Shown piece after piece: positions 1-8,597 of a DNA stretch of 34,695 nt. The first letter of the stretch is position 1. Every line of letters starts with the position of its first letter. The notes under the pieces are model-generated. The model made no database searches. It had not been told where the DNA came from and saw only the letters and a list, made by a program, of their open reading frames with translations. Origin of the DNA: Streptomyces sp. SID11385 (GTDB taxonomy: Bacteria > Actinomycetota > Actinomycetes > Streptomycetales > Streptomycetaceae); the NCBI RefSeq assembly GCF_010548245.1, contig NZ_JAAGLR010000852.1, positions 1-34,695 on the forward strand. Reading direction: 5' to 3'. The translations under genes were made by a program, and so were the position numbers.

Positions 1-204
1 CTTGCGGACCGCGACGGCGGGCGCCGCGGCGGGCGCGCTCGCGGCGCCCGCCGCCTGGGCGGTCCTGCCGACCTTGCTGCGGCTGCCGAAGATCCACTCC
101 AGGATGCTCGCGAAGAACGCGAGCAGGTAGACGGCCATGGCCGAGTAGATGAGGACGTTACTGGTGTGCGCCAGGGTCTCGTTGGTTCCGGCGGCGAGAT
201 TCAC
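1..204 (-). CDS. ccsB: Cytochrome c biogenesis protein CcsB (ResC), N-terminal part
   Basis: This is the first 68 codons of a membrane protein that continues beyond the left edge. The N-terminus contains NVLIYSAMAVYLLAFFASIL, a clear first transmembrane segment, followed by a basic stretch and an Ala/Pro-rich linker, as in actinobacterial CcsB/ResC. In system II cytochrome c maturation, CcsB works with ResB to export heme and ligate it to apocytochrome c outside the membrane. The start is GTG at 204, overlapping the resB stop codon by four bases (GTGA), which indicates translational coupling. Only the N-terminus is visible, so the call leans on the operon context. The heme-binding WWD motif would lie outside the window. 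Confidence 0.85.
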   Translation of the reverse strand, partial: MNLAAGTNETLAHTSNVLIYSAMAVYLLAFFASILEWIFGSRSKVGRTAQAAGAASAPAAAPAVAVRK

Positions 205-2063
205 TTCTGCGCCCCTTCGGCGTCGGCGGGGTTCTGAGGGTTCCGCGGGTTCTTCTGGTCCGGTACGGGTACGGGGTCGGCCTCGGCGGCCGGTGCGGGC
301 TCGCCCCGTACGGGCTCCGCCTCCGTGACGTCAGGAGCTTCCGTCGCGTCAGGAGCTTCCGCGAGCCCCGGCGCCTTCGTGTGCACCGCGTCCACGAGCG
401 CGGCGAGTTCCTCGGGCACCTTCGCCGACTCGCTGCGCCCGAGACCGGCGAACTCCACGACGGTCACGCCGTCGGCGCCCGTCGTGGCGCGCGCCCACAC
501 GCGGCGGCGCTGGATGAAGAGCGAGCCCGCGAGGCCGAGGATCGCCGCGACGGCGCCGCCGAGGGCGAGCCCGCCGCCGGGCTGGTGGGAGATCTGGAAG
601 CTCGCCCACTCCTTGACGTCCTTCTCGAACGTGACCGAGCCGGCGCCGTTCGGGAGCTTCATCGTCTCGCCGGGCATGAGCTGCTTGGCGTAGATCTGCC
701 CGTCCGCGGTCTTGAACTGCTTCATCTTCGCGGTGTCGAGCTGGTAGACGTTCTGTGGGACGCCGCCGTCGATGCCGAGGTCGCCGTGCCAGGCGTTGAG
801 CGCGAGCACCGGGTAGTCGAGCCCGGGGAACGAGGACGTCATCGTCGTCCGGTCGATCGTCGGCAGGAAGCGGGCCTCGAAACCGAGCTGCTCCCGCTTC
901 CCCTTCGCGTTCGTGTAGCCGTCCGCGACCTTCACCACGCCGGTCGCCGTGCCCATGCCGTCCTGCGGCAGCATCGCCACCGCGCCCTTGTAGACGACCT
1001 TGCCCTTGCCGTCGCGCACGGTGAACTGCGGCGCGTAGCCGTGCCCGTTGAGGAAGACCTTCGTGCCGTCCACGACGAGCGGGTGGTTCGGCTCGATCGC
1101 CTTGTGCCGCTCCGCGCCGTCCGCGCCCTCCTGGTACGAGACGTCCGCGCGATAGACGCGGGGCGTGCCGCGCTGGGGGCCCTCCTTCTCGTACGTGCCG
1201 GTGAACTTGTCCAGCGTGAAGCTGAACCGGTCCAGGTCGTCGTCGGTGAAGAGGCTGCCGCTCTTGAAGTCGTCGTACTGCGTCTTCGTGTTCGCGAAGC
1301 CGTCGCCCTCGACGATGAGCTTGCCGCCCTCGTACTTGAGGAGCGAGCCGCTCGCGAAGGCGACGAGCATGACGATCAGCGCGACGTGGAAGATCAGGTT
1401 CCCCGCCTCGCGCAGATAGCCCTTCTCGGCGGTGACGACCGCGCCGTCCCCCGTCGTGTAGCTGTCGGTACGGAAGCGGCGCCGCCGCAGCGCACCGCGC
1501 GCCCACTCCCGTACCTCCTCGGGGCTCGCCTCCGTGCGCCACGTCGCGTACGCGGGCAGCCGGTCGAGGCGGCGCGGGGCGCGGGGCGGGCGGCCGCGGA
1601 GCTGGCCGACGAACTGCCAGGTGCGCGGGACGATGCAGCCGATGAGCGAGACGAAGAGCAGGATGTAGATCGCGGAGAACCACACCGAGCTGTAGACGTG
1701 GAAGAGACCGAGCTTCTCGTAGACCTGCGCGAGCGTGTCGTGGGTCTGCTTGAACTCGGCGACCTTCAGCTCGTCGGTGCCCTGCTGCGGGATGAGCGAG
1801 CCGGGCACGGCGCCGAGCGAGAGCAGGAAGAGCAGGATCAGCGCGACGCGCATCGAGGTGAGCTGGCGCCACATCCACCGCACCCACCCGGTGACCTCGC
1901 GGCCGAGCCACGCCACGTACCCCGTGAGGCCGGGCTTGCGCATCCCGCCGAACGAGCCGGGGACGGCGTGCTCGACGGGGGCGGTGGAGAGCTGGGCACC
2001 GGCGGCGTCGAGACCTTCGTCGGCCCTGGCGTCGGTGTCGGTGTCGTGGGGGGTGGTGCTCAT
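201..2063 (-). CDS. resB: Cytochrome c biogenesis protein ResB
   Basis: A 620-residue protein of ResB size and layout. A variable N-terminal cytoplasmic tail (about residues 1-65) is followed by hydrophobic segments near residues 70-90 and 125-145. A further segment lies near 220-240, then a large extracytoplasmic domain and a last transmembrane helix near residues 500-520, ending in an acidic Pro/Ala-rich tail. ResB forms the system II heme-handling and ligation complex with CcsB. Only four bases separate its ATG from the ccdA stop codon, and its own stop overlaps the ccsB start. The order thioredoxin, CcdA, ResB, CcsB is the standard actinobacterial cytochrome c maturation operon. The call is from length, topology and context. 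Confidence 0.93.
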   Translation of the reverse strand: MSTTPHDTDTDARADEGLDAAGAQLSTAPVEHAVPGSFGGMRKPGLTGYVAWLGREVTGWVRWMWRQLTSMRVALILLFLLSLGAVPGSLIPQQGTDELKVAEFKQTHDTLAQVYEKLGLFHVYSSVWFSAIYILLFVSLIGCIVPRTWQFVGQLRGRPPRAPRRLDRLPAYATWRTEASPEEVREWARGALRRRRFRTDSYTTGDGAVVTAEKGYLREAGNLIFHVALIVMLVAFASGSLLKYEGGKLIVEGDGFANTKTQYDDFKSGSLFTDDDLDRFSFTLDKFTGTYEKEGPQRGTPRVYRADVSYQEGADGAERHKAIEPNHPLVVDGTKVFLNGHGYAPQFTVRDGKGKVVYKGAVAMLPQDGMGTATGVVKVADGYTNAKGKREQLGFEARFLPTIDRTTMTSSFPGLDYPVLALNAWHGDLGIDGGVPQNVYQLDTAKMKQFKTADGQIYAKQLMPGETMKLPNGAGSVTFEKDVKEWASFQISHQPGGGLALGGAVAAILGLAGSLFIQRRRVWARATTGADGVTVVEFAGLGRSESAKVPEELAALVDAVHTKAPGLAEAPDATEAPDVTEAEPVRGEPAPAAEADPVPVPDQKNPRNPQNPADAEGAQK

Positions 2064-2066
2064 TCC

Positions 2067-2861
2067 TCAGATCCCTGTCTGGAAGTTCAAGACCCAGCTC
2101 TGCATGTGCTGCATCCAGGAGTCCCAGATGCCGGTGACCATGAGGAGCCCGGTCACGATCATCATCGTGCCGCCGATCCGGAGCACCCAGTGGTAGTGCA
2201 GCTTGACCCAGGAGAAGGCGCCGAGGGCCTTGCGGAAGACGAGGGCGGCGACGACGAAGGGGACACCGAGGCCGAGGCAGTAGGCGAAGGTGATGAGGGC
2301 GCCGCGCCCCGCGCTGGCCTCGTTGTAGGACAGCGCGATGGCCGAGGTGAGCGTGGGGCCGACGCAGGGGGCCCAGCCCACTCCGAAGGCGGCCCCGAGG
2401 AGGGGCGCGCTCACCAGTCCGGCGGTCGGGCGCAGGTGGAAGCGGAACTCGCGTTGCGAGACCCAGGGCATGAGTCCCATGAAGAAGAGGCCGAGCACGA
2501 TCATCACCACACCCAGCAGGTGGGAGATGAGCGACTTGTGCTCCTGGAGGTTCTGCCCGAAGTACCCGAAGAGCGCGCCCGTCGAGACGAACACCGCGCT
2601 GAACCCCAGCACGAAGAGCGAGGCCCCGGCGAGCATCCGCCCCCGCTTCTTCTCGGCCATGTCGACGCCGCTGATCCCCGTGACGTACGACAGGTAGCCC
2701 GGCACGAGCGGCAGGACGCACGGCGAGAAGAAGGAGACGAGGCCGCCGATGACCGCGACCGGGACGGCGAGGAGCAGGGCCCCGCTCATCACCGTCTCGT
2801 TCGTGTCCCCGAGCGCCGCGAGGGCGTGCAGCCCCGCCGGGTCGAGCGCGCTCGCGCTCAT
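2067..2861 (-). CDS. ccdA: Thiol-disulfide transporter CcdA
   Basis: A 264-residue polytopic membrane protein. It carries the two family cysteines in conserved settings: FFSPCVLPLVPGYLSY (Cys48) and GWAPCVGPTLTS (Cys166). CcdA passes electrons from cytoplasmic thioredoxin across the membrane to an extracytoplasmic thioredoxin-like protein, which keeps apocytochrome CXXCH cysteines reduced for heme attachment. The chosen ATG at 2861 overlaps the last base of the upstream thioredoxin stop codon (TGATG), typical of translational coupling. The reading frame stays open far upstream but there only shadows the thioredoxin gene. About six transmembrane helices are visible. Confidence 0.95.
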   Translation of the reverse strand: MSASALDPAGLHALAALGDTNETVMSGALLLAVPVAVIGGLVSFFSPCVLPLVPGYLSYVTGISGVDMAEKKRGRMLAGASLFVLGFSAVFVSTGALFGYFGQNLQEHKSLISHLLGVVMIVLGLFFMGLMPWVSQREFRFHLRPTAGLVSAPLLGAAFGVGWAPCVGPTLTSAIALSYNEASAGRGALITFAYCLGLGVPFVVAALVFRKALGAFSWVKLHYHWVLRIGGTMMIVTGLLMVTGIWDSWMQHMQSWVLNFQTGI

Positions 2862-3496
2862 CACTTCTCCGCAAGCAGGGGGTCGATCATCTTCCGCATC
2901 TTCGTGTAGTTGAGCGGCGTCAGCGCGCGGGCCGCGATCCGGCCCTCGCGGTCGATGACGAGCGTGGAGGGGATCGCCTGCGGGTTGAGGCTGCCCTTGG
3001 GGAAGCGGAGCATCAGCTTCCCGCTCGGGTCGTAGAAGCTCGGGTACTCCACGCCGAAGCGCTTCTCGAAGGCCTTCGCGGGGCTGCGGTCGGGGTCGCG
3101 GGTGTTGATGCCGACGAACTCGACGCCCTTGGCCTTCTCTTCCTTGGCGACCTTCGCGAGGTACGGGGCCTCCTCGCGGCACGGGGCGCACCAGGAGCCC
3201 CATACGTTCACGACGACGATCTTGCCCTTGTAGGCGGCGAGGTCGAGTGCGTCGCCCTCCAGCGAGGTGCCGGTGAGCGCGGGGGCGTCCTTGCGGTCCC
3301 CCGGCTTCACGGTCGCGATGCCGCCCTTGCCCGCGACGAATCCCGTACCGCCGGAGCCGCCCGAGCTGCCGGAGCCGCAGGCCGACAGGAGCAGCGCCGC
3401 GACGGCCGCCCCGGCGGCGCCTGTCGCGAGGGTGCGCGAACGGCGACGGGACGAACGGTGCGGGGCCAGGTCGGCCCGGGCGGAACGAGCACTCAT
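2861..3496 (-). CDS. TlpA/ResA-like lipoprotein thioredoxin
   Basis: A 211-residue thiol-disulfide oxidoreductase. Residues 1-40 form a lipoprotein signal: a basic start, a hydrophobic Ala/Leu run and lipobox LSAC with Cys40, followed by a Gly/Ser spacer. The thioredoxin fold follows, with active site WCAPC at residues 102-106 and the cis-proline region around IPSTLVIDREG. It probably accepts electrons from CcdA and reduces apocytochrome c on the outer face of the membrane. It is the first gene of the four-gene cytochrome c maturation set. I see no Shine-Dalgarno sequence before the ATG (the bases upstream are CGAAACTTTTCAC), so a leaderless transcript or a slightly different start is possible. 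Confidence 0.93.
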   Translation of the reverse strand: MSARSARADLAPHRSSRRRSRTLATGAAGAAVAALLLSACGSGSSGGSGGTGFVAGKGGIATVKPGDRKDAPALTGTSLEGDALDLAAYKGKIVVVNVWGSWCAPCREEAPYLAKVAKEEKAKGVEFVGINTRDPDRSPAKAFEKRFGVEYPSFYDPSGKLMLRFPKGSLNPQAIPSTLVIDREGRIAARALTPLNYTKMRKMIDPLLAEK

Positions 3497-3651
3497 GTGA
3501 AAAGTTTCGCATGTCGCCCCCCGGGATCTTCGACACCCCCCTCGGAGGGGGAAAACCGCACGTCAGGGGGTATTTCCGGAGTGCCGGAATGGGGGCTGTC
3601 GGGTGGCTTTGCGGGGGCTGTGGGGCAGGGCGGCACCGGCAGGCGGGCGAC

Positions 3652-3682
3652 GCCGGACGGTCCGCGTCAAGGGCCGTCCGGC
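3652..3682 (-). terminator. Hairpin downstream of the histidine phosphatase gene
   Basis: Perfect 9-bp arms GCCGGACGG (3652-3660) and CCGTCCGGC (3674-3682) enclose 13 bases. The hairpin lies 48 bases beyond the phosphatase stop and before the thioredoxin gene, so it probably ends the hemL transcript. No T-run follows, as is common for GC-rich actinomycete terminators. The same 233-base gap holds three copies of CCCCTG (3698-3715) and a small hairpin at 3537-3551 close to the thioredoxin start. I see no gene in the gap. Confidence 0.5.
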
Positions 3683-3729
3683 CCGTACTCCCGTACTCCC
3701 CTGCCCCTGCCCCTGCCCCCGTACCGTCC

Positions 3730-4530
3730 TCAGGCCCCGAACGCCTTGCCCTGCTGCGTCCCGCCCGCCTTCGCCGGCTTCGCGCCCGCGCGCAGGTGCG
3801 GGGGGACGAGGTCGAGTGCGGGTTCCGAGTAGCCGACCGAGACGAGGTGGTCGCCCCGGTAGGTGAGCGTCGTGAGCGAGGCGAGGGTGCACTGCCGCTT
3901 GCGCGGGTCGTGCCACAGGCGGCGGCGCTCCAGGTAGCTGCGGAGGATCCAGATCGGGAGCTGGTGGCTCACGCACACGGCCTCGTGCCCGCGCGCCTTG
4001 TCACGGGCGGCCTCGACGGCGGCGACCATCCGTACCGCCTGGTCGACGTACGGCTCGCCCCAGGACGGCTTGAAGGGGTTGACGAGGTACTTCCAGTTGT
4101 CCGGGTTCTTCAGGGCGCCGTCGCCGACGCCGAAGGTCTTGCCCTCGAAGATGTTCGCGGCCTCGATGAGGCGGCGGTCGGTCGCGAGGTCGAGCCCGTG
4201 GCTCTTCGCGAGCGGGGTCGCCGTCTCCTGGGCGCGCTCCAGCGGCGAGGCGACGGCGTACGTGATGTCGCGCGGCGCGAGGTGCTCGGCGACGCGTTCG
4301 GCCATCTCGCGGCCGAGCGCCGAGAGGTGGTAGCCGGGCTTGCGCCCGTAGAGCACGCCCTCGGGGTTCTCGACCTCGCCGTGCCGCATGACGTGGACGA
4401 CGGTCAGCTCCGCGTCGTCGCCGTTGTTGTTCACCGAAGCCACGAGGGCCCGCCTTCCGCTGGTGCCGATTCCGCCGGTGCCGGTGCCGGCGGTTCCGTG
4501 ATCGCTGCCGTGTGCATGGTCCTCACGCAT
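3730..4530 (-). CDS. Histidine phosphatase (phosphoglycerate mutase-like)
   Basis: A 266-residue protein of the histidine phosphatase superfamily. The phosphoacceptor motif MRHGE is at residues 48-52 (Arg49, His50, Gly51). A second arginine lies in SPLERAQET and a second catalytic histidine in [10 protein letters not shown]. It is likely a cytoplasmic phosphatase on an unknown small phosphorylated substrate rather than glycolytic phosphoglycerate mutase. The ATG at 4530 overlaps the hemL stop by eight bases, suggesting coupled translation. Residues 1-40 are Gly/Thr/His-rich and outside the fold, so an internal start nearer residue 30 is possible. The substrate cannot be inferred from sequence. 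Confidence 0.85.
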   Translation of the reverse strand: MREDHAHGSDHGTAGTGTGGIGTSGRRALVASVNNNGDDAELTVVHVMRHGEVENPEGVLYGRKPGYHLSALGREMAERVAEHLAPRDITYAVASPLERAQETATPLAKSHGLDLATDRRLIEAANIFEGKTFGVGDGALKNPDNWKYLVNPFKPSWGEPYVDQAVRMVAAVEAARDKARGHEAVCVSHQLPIWILRSYLERRRLWHDPRKRQCTLASLTTLTYRGDHLVSVGYSEPALDLVPPHLRAGAKPAKAGGTQQGKAFGA

Positions 4531-5845
4531 TCTCGGGGGTGGCCCGCGCGGCGGCGCGGGCGGCCCCGGGCAGGGCGGCGGCGATGTGGTCGAGGGCGCG
4601 GTCGTCGTGGGCGGTGGAGACGAACCAGCACTCGAAGGCGGAGGGCGGCAGGTAGACGCCCTCGGCGAGCATCGCGTGGAAGAACGCGGTGTAGCGGAAG
4701 GAGTCCTGGCTCTTGGCGTCGTCGAAGTTCCGTACCGGCTTGTCGGTGAAGAAGACGGAGAACATGTTCGACGCGGTCTGCACCTGGTGCGCGACGCCCT
4801 CCTTGCTCAGCGCCTCGGTGACGAGGGCCTGGAGGCGCGCGGAGGTGGCGTCGAGCTTCTCGTACGCGGCGGGGTCGAGGAGGCGGAGCTGGGCGAGCCC
4901 GGCGGCGGTCGCGACGGGGTTCCCGGAGAGCGTGCCGGCCTGGTAGACGGGGCCGACCGGGGCGAGGTGGGCCATGACGTCGGCGCGCCCGCCGAAGGCC
5001 GCGGCGGGGAAGCCGCCGCCCATGACCTTGCCGAAGGTCATGAGGTCGGGTACGACGCCCTCGACGCCGTACCAGCCCGCGCGGCTCGTGCGGAAGCCGG
5101 TCATGACCTCGTCGGAGATGAACAGCGCGCCGTTCGACTCGCACAGTTCCTTCAGGCCCGCGTTGAAACCGGGCGCGGGCGGGACGATGCCCATGTTGCC
5201 GGGGGACGCCTCGGTGATGACGCAGGCGATCTCGCCGGGGTGCGCGGCGAAGGCGGCGCGGACGGCTTCGAGGTCGTTGTACGGGAGGACGAGGGTGTCG
5301 CCGGTCTGCGCCCCCGTGACGCCGGGGGTGTCGGGGAGGCCGAAGGTGACGAGGCCGGAACCGGCGGCGGCGAGGAGGGCGTCCACGTGACCGTGGTAGC
5401 AGCCGGCGAACTTCACGACCTTGGCGCGGCCCGTGAAGCCGCGGGCGAGGCGGATCGCGGACATCGTCGCCTCGGTGCCGGAGGAGACGAGCCGGACCTG
5501 CTCGGCGGGGGCGATGCGGGCGGTGATCTCCTCGGCGAGCGCGACCTCGCCCTCGACGGGGGTGCCGAAGGAGGTGCCGTGCGCGACGGCGGCCTGTACG
5601 GCCTCGATCACCTCGGGGTGGGCGTGGCCGAGGATCATCGGGCCCCAGGAGCAGACGAGGTCGACGTACGCGCGGCCGTCGGCGTCGGTGAGCCAGGCAC
5701 CCTGCCCCGAGGCCATGAAGCGGGGGGTGCCGCCGACCGCGCCGAAGGCCCGCACCGGCGAGTTCACGCCACCGGGGGTGACCTGGAGCGCGCGGTCGAA
5801 GAGGCGCTGCGAGACGGGGGCTTCGTAGGGGTAAGGCTGGGTCAC
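4523..5845 (-). CDS. hemL: Glutamate-1-semialdehyde 2,1-aminomutase
   Basis: A 440-residue PLP-dependent class III aminotransferase-fold enzyme that converts glutamate-1-semialdehyde to 5-aminolevulinate, the C5-pathway entry to heme and other tetrapyrroles. Visible features are the substrate region [10 protein letters not shown] (25-34), the PLP phosphate-binding [10 protein letters not shown] (121-130), the cofactor aspartate in [10 protein letters not shown] and the Schiff-base lysine Lys273 in [17 protein letters not shown]. The length matches the family. Translation starts at GTG 5845 with a weak GAGAG upstream. Its position beside the cytochrome c maturation genes groups heme supply with heme attachment. 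Confidence 0.97.
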   Translation of the reverse strand: MTQPYPYEAPVSQRLFDRALQVTPGGVNSPVRAFGAVGGTPRFMASGQGAWLTDADGRAYVDLVCSWGPMILGHAHPEVIEAVQAAVAHGTSFGTPVEGEVALAEEITARIAPAEQVRLVSSGTEATMSAIRLARGFTGRAKVVKFAGCYHGHVDALLAAAGSGLVTFGLPDTPGVTGAQTGDTLVLPYNDLEAVRAAFAAHPGEIACVITEASPGNMGIVPPAPGFNAGLKELCESNGALFISDEVMTGFRTSRAGWYGVEGVVPDLMTFGKVMGGGFPAAAFGGRADVMAHLAPVGPVYQAGTLSGNPVATAAGLAQLRLLDPAAYEKLDATSARLQALVTEALSKEGVAHQVQTASNMFSVFFTDKPVRNFDDAKSQDSFRYTAFFHAMLAEGVYLPPSAFECWFVSTAHDDRALDHIAAALPGAARAAARATPENA

Positions 5846-6307
5846 GGCGGTCTCTCAGGGGCTCGGCGGCGGGGCGGGGGCGGCTGTGCCGCGGGCCGGG
5901 GGCTTCCGCGGGCCCGGCTTCGGGACGGTCCCCGCGCGCGTCTGCGAAACTGGGGCCCGTACGGAACAGCTCACTCCCGCCATGGTGTCAGAGCCGCGTG
6001 CGATCTCCTGACCAGGGACCGGCGGCGGCCGTGACGCGGCGGGGGCTCGCGGGGTCCGGCGGGCATCCGGCCGATCCGGCGGGGCACGTTTCGGCGGGCT
6101 GGTGCGGGGGAGGTCAACGACACGATGATCGGGTTGTACGGCGAGGCCGTGCGACGCTGAGGGCAGTCGGGTGGACATATGCAACGCGGTGGCGGACTGG
6201 GCGAGGGGACCGGTGACCTCGGTCCTCGGCGTGCCAGGCGGGGACGGCACCGGCGCGACGACGACACGGAGGAGCGCCGCGACGTGCCCACAGGGGGGAG
6301 CGGGCGC
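5846..6307. other. Divergent intergenic region, no gene seen
   Basis: These 462 bases lie between the divergent starts of hemL (minus) and the hypothetical gene at 6308 (plus), so they should hold promoters for both. The DNA is GC-rich and short open frames here have no recognisable protein character. The words TCCGGCGGGC and TCCGGCGGGG repeat closely around 6055-6090. I could not assign a promoter with confidence. Confidence 0.4.
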
Positions 6308-6745
6308 ATGGGGGTGACCTACAAGTACTTCGGCGCGCCCGACGGCGCGACGGCGGCCCGGGTCCCGGTCTCGATGCGGCCCGAGGAGCTGGGCGGCGAC
6401 GAGCTGGGCATGAACGGGATGTTCACGAAGATCAAGCCGGAGACGATGGCGGCGATGGTCCTCACCGGCATCCAGGGCATACCCCTCTACCGCGTCCCGC
6501 CGCTCGAACTCGTCGTCCTGCACCCGGACTACGCCGTGGTCAAGCTCCCCATGACCGCGGTCGACCCGCTGCGCGGCATCGGCGAGGAGTCGGTGGGCGC
6601 CGCCGCCTTCATCTGGTCCACGGTCCCCGACCGAGGCGGCCCCCGCGACGCCTTCGACATCTACCGCCTGCTCCACGAGTGGCAGGACTTCAGCCAGCGG
6701 TTGCACGAGGCGGGACACCAGCCGTACTGCTTGGTGTGGCCGTAG
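6308..6745 (+). CDS. Conserved hypothetical protein (actinomycete)
   Basis: A 145-residue soluble protein with no domain I can name. It starts MGVTYKYFGAPDGATAARVP and ends HEAGHQPYCLVWP. Composition is even and protein-like, with several well-formed hydrophobic strands (MAAMVLTGIQGIPLYRVPPL, LELVVLHPDYAVVKLP) and no signal peptide or membrane helix. The ATG at 6308 was chosen because a GGGGGGAG ribosome binding site lies about eight bases upstream. The frame stays open to an ATG at 6179, but that stretch is basic, low-complexity and has no such site. It is divergent from hemL and convergent with the Uma2 gene. Function is unknown. Confidence 0.8.
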   Translation: MGVTYKYFGAPDGATAARVPVSMRPEELGGDELGMNGMFTKIKPETMAAMVLTGIQGIPLYRVPPLELVVLHPDYAVVKLPMTAVDPLRGIGEESVGAAAFIWSTVPDRGGPRDAFDIYRLLHEWQDFSQRLHEAGHQPYCLVWP

Positions 6746-6752
6746 GGGCGGG

Positions 6753-6784
6753 GGGCGGGCGCGCCCCATGGTGCGCGCCCGCCC
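6753..6784. terminator. Bidirectional hairpin between convergent genes
   Basis: Perfect 12-bp arms GGGCGGGCGCGC (6753-6764) and GCGCGCCCGCCC (6773-6784) with an 8-base loop fill the gap between the convergent stops at 6745 and 6788. This is a likely terminator for both transcripts. Confidence 0.7.
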
Positions 6785-6787
6785 GGA

Positions 6788-7363
6788 TCAGCTCGCGTAG
6801 TCCTTGAGGATCTCCGTCTCCAGTTCGATGCGCAGGCCCGGCAGCGAGAAGGTCGCACCGAACGGGTACGACCGGATGGAGCGGTACTTACCCGCCTGCG
6901 GCTCGCTGTGCACGACCGACTCGCAGGAGTCGCGGTCGATGAGGAGGTAAATGGGGATACCCGCTTCGGCGTAGGCACCCGGTTTCTCCGTGCGGTCCCG
7001 GCGATCGGTGTCGCCGTCGTGCGAGGTGACCTCGACGGCCATGAGTGCCCCGTCCGGCTCGGCCCACTCCCCGTGGCCGGCGAAATGGCCCACGGGGGCC
7101 AGAGTGCCGTCGGGGCGCGCTCGTCCGGCGCGGTAGCTCTCGACACGCAATCCTCGCTCGACAAAAAGGTCGAGCTCCGGACGTGCCTGGATGCAGCGCC
7201 TCAGCAGCCACATCACAATGACGTCGTGATCGCCGTCCGGCACAGCCTTCACCCCGATTTTCCCGCCCAGGAACTCCAGAGTGACCGTCTCCGGCGTGTG
7301 CGCCGTCAACTCCTCGAAGTCCTCGGTGCTCATCTGCGGGCGGTGATCAACAGCTGTCGCCAT
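6788..7363 (-). CDS. Uma2 (DUF820) family protein, nuclease-like fold
   Basis: A 191-residue protein of the Uma2/DUF820 type, a PD-(D/E)XK restriction-endonuclease-like fold common in cyanobacteria and Streptomyces. Recognisable parts are an N-terminal MSTEDFEELTAHTPETVTLEFLGGKI, a central DGALMAVEVTSHD carrying the acidic Glu and a following basic residue, and KPGAYAEAGIPIYLLIDRD. The biological role of the family is not established, and nuclease activity is an inference from the fold. The ATG at 7363 has a good GGGAGG site six bases upstream. The gene appears to stand alone. Confidence 0.87.
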   Translation of the reverse strand: MATAVDHRPQMSTEDFEELTAHTPETVTLEFLGGKIGVKAVPDGDHDVIVMWLLRRCIQARPELDLFVERGLRVESYRAGRARPDGTLAPVGHFAGHGEWAEPDGALMAVEVTSHDGDTDRRDRTEKPGAYAEAGIPIYLLIDRDSCESVVHSEPQAGKYRSIRSYPFGATFSLPGLRIELETEILKDYAS

Positions 7364-7431
7364 GTGCCGCCTCCCTTCAAGTCCCGGTGTGGGGTTCAAG
7401 GGTAGCGGCCCGGCGCTGCCGAAGGGCTCCC

Positions 7432-7890
7432 TCACGCCACCCCGCTCGGCGGCTCCTGCGGGGTCGAGAGGGGGGGTTGCGGAGCCGAGTCCAGTGGGGG
7501 GCTGTACTCCTCCACCGGGGGGCGCGCGTTGTCGGCGGCCTCGGCCATCGAGACGGTCAGGAGGATGACCGCGTCGTTGACCGCGCGCAGGCCGTGGAAG
7601 GTGCGGGGGACGAGGAGGATCTCGCCCATGTCGACGACCGCTTCGGCGAGCGTGTCGGACTGGGGGCGGGTGATCCTCACGCGGCCCCTGAGGACCTGGA
7701 GGGTGGCCTCGTCGGGGCCCTCGTGGTCGGAGAGGTCGGTGCCCGCGCACAGTGCGATGACCGTCTGGCGCAGGGCGTGGCCCGTACCGCCCTGGAGGGT
7801 GCGGGCGGCGCGCTTCGAGGGGGACGCCATCGCTTCGAGGTGCAGCTCGTTCGCGACGGTGTCGAGCGAGATCGGTTCCATCAGCTCCAT
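7432..7890 (-). CDS. Cupin-domain protein
   Basis: A 152-residue protein. Residues about 35-115 resemble a single cupin barrel: ALCAGTDLSDHEGPDEATLQ, then VLRGRVRITRP, and a second half GEILLVPRTFHGLRAVNDAV. Cupins bind metals or small ligands, but here the metal-ligand set is incomplete (His and Glu in DHEGPDEA, one His in PRTFHGL), so enzyme activity is doubtful. The last 35 residues are Pro/Ser-rich and probably disordered. Two in-frame ATG starts (7890 and 7881) are possible. A strong hairpin separates it from the FMN reductase gene upstream, so it is probably transcribed separately. Function is unknown. Confidence 0.75.
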   Translation of the reverse strand: MELMEPISLDTVANELHLEAMASPSKRAARTLQGGTGHALRQTVIALCAGTDLSDHEGPDEATLQVLRGRVRITRPQSDTLAEAVVDMGEILLVPRTFHGLRAVNDAVILLTVSMAEAADNARPPVEEYSPPLDSAPQPPLSTPQEPPSGVA

Positions 7891-7918
7891 GGGACCAGCC
7901 TCACCCCATGCGGCGCCG

Positions 7919-7944
7919 CCCGCACGGCGAGAGCGCCGTGCGGG
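7919..7944 (-). terminator. Hairpin after the FMN reductase gene
   Basis: Perfect 11-bp arms CCCGCACGGCG (7919-7929) and CGCCGTGCGGG (7934-7944) with loop AGAG, just downstream of the FMN reductase stop and before the cupin gene on the same strand. This is a likely terminator of the monooxygenase-reductase operon. Confidence 0.65.
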
Positions 7945-7961
7945 TATCCGCCGGGCCCGCG

Positions 7962-8597
7962 CTACTCCTCGCCGCGCAGCCGGGCGAGCTGCTCCGCGAA
8001 GGGCACGACCTCCTCGAAGGCGTCGCGCGGCGGACCGGGGCGGCTGCCCGTGCCGCAGGTGAGCGAGGCCAGCTCGCCGGCCGCGCGCGCCATCCGGGCC
8101 GCGAGCGGGCCGCCGTCCCCGGCGCCGTCGCCGCCCCAGTCCTCCGAGGCCGCGTAGACGCCGGTCGGCACGACGACCGCGCGCAGGTACGCGAAGAGGG
8201 GGCGCAGGGCGTGTTCCAGGGCCAGGGAGTGGCGCGGGGAGCCGCCCGTGGCCGCGATCAGGACGGGTTTGCCGGTGAGGGCGTCCTGGTCGAGCACGTC
8301 GAAGAACGACTTGAACAGGCCGCTGTACGAGGCCGAGAAGATCGGTGTCACGACGACCAGGCCGTCCGCGCGCGTCACGTGCTCCAGGGCCTCTTCGAGC
8401 CGCGGCGGCGGGAAGCCCGTCACGAAGGTGTTCGCGATGTCCTTGGCGTGGTCGCGCAGTTCGATGATCTCGGTCTCGACCGGCTCGTCCGGGTCCTTCG
8501 CGGCGACGGCGACGCGGACCGCCTCGGCGAGGCGGTCGGCGAGCAGCCGGGTCGAGGACGGGACGCTGAGTCCGGCCGAGACGACGACGAGTTTCAT
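7962..8597 (-). CDS. NAD(P)H-dependent FMN reductase, partner of a luciferase-like monooxygenase (CE1759 type)
   Basis: A 211-residue flavodoxin-like reductase. The N-terminal MKLVVVSAGLSVPSSTRLLA is the FMN phosphate-binding loop. Next come VVVTPIFSASYSGLFKSFFD and LTGKPVLIAATGGSPRHSLA, typical of the NADPH-dependent FMN reductase family. It is expected to supply reduced flavin to the monooxygenase encoded immediately upstream. Its ATG overlaps that gene's stop by four bases (ATGA), so the two are coupled. The pair matches the known two-gene arrangement called the CE1758/CE1759 families. The physiological substrate is not known. Confidence 0.9.
   Translation of the reverse strand: MKLVVVSAGLSVPSSTRLLADRLAEAVRVAVAAKDPDEPVETEIIELRDHAKDIANTFVTGFPPPRLEEALEHVTRADGLVVVTPIFSASYSGLFKSFFDVLDQDALTGKPVLIAATGGSPRHSLALEHALRPLFAYLRAVVVPTGVYAASEDWGGDGAGDGGPLAARMARAAGELASLTCGTGSRPGPPRDAFEEVVPFAEQLARLRGEE

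Noticed and set aside
349..2909. Very long open frames on both strands across the cytochrome c maturation genes
   Set aside because: They are Arg/Pro/Ala-rich shadows caused by high G+C at third positions. The real genes show family motifs and operon overlaps.
3537..3551. Small CCCCCT/AGGGGG hairpin as a terminator or riboswitch of the thioredoxin gene
   Set aside because: The stem is only six pairs with a three-base loop and no T-run after it. It is too small to support either call.
5855..6769. A 304-codon minus-strand frame upstream of hemL
   Set aside because: It is antisense to the hypothetical gene at 6308, has biased composition and no homology signal.
6788..7363. Uma2-family gene as part of a restriction or defence system
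   Set aside because: No methyltransferase, helicase or other defence gene is adjacent. Uma2-like genes are common singletons in Streptomyces.
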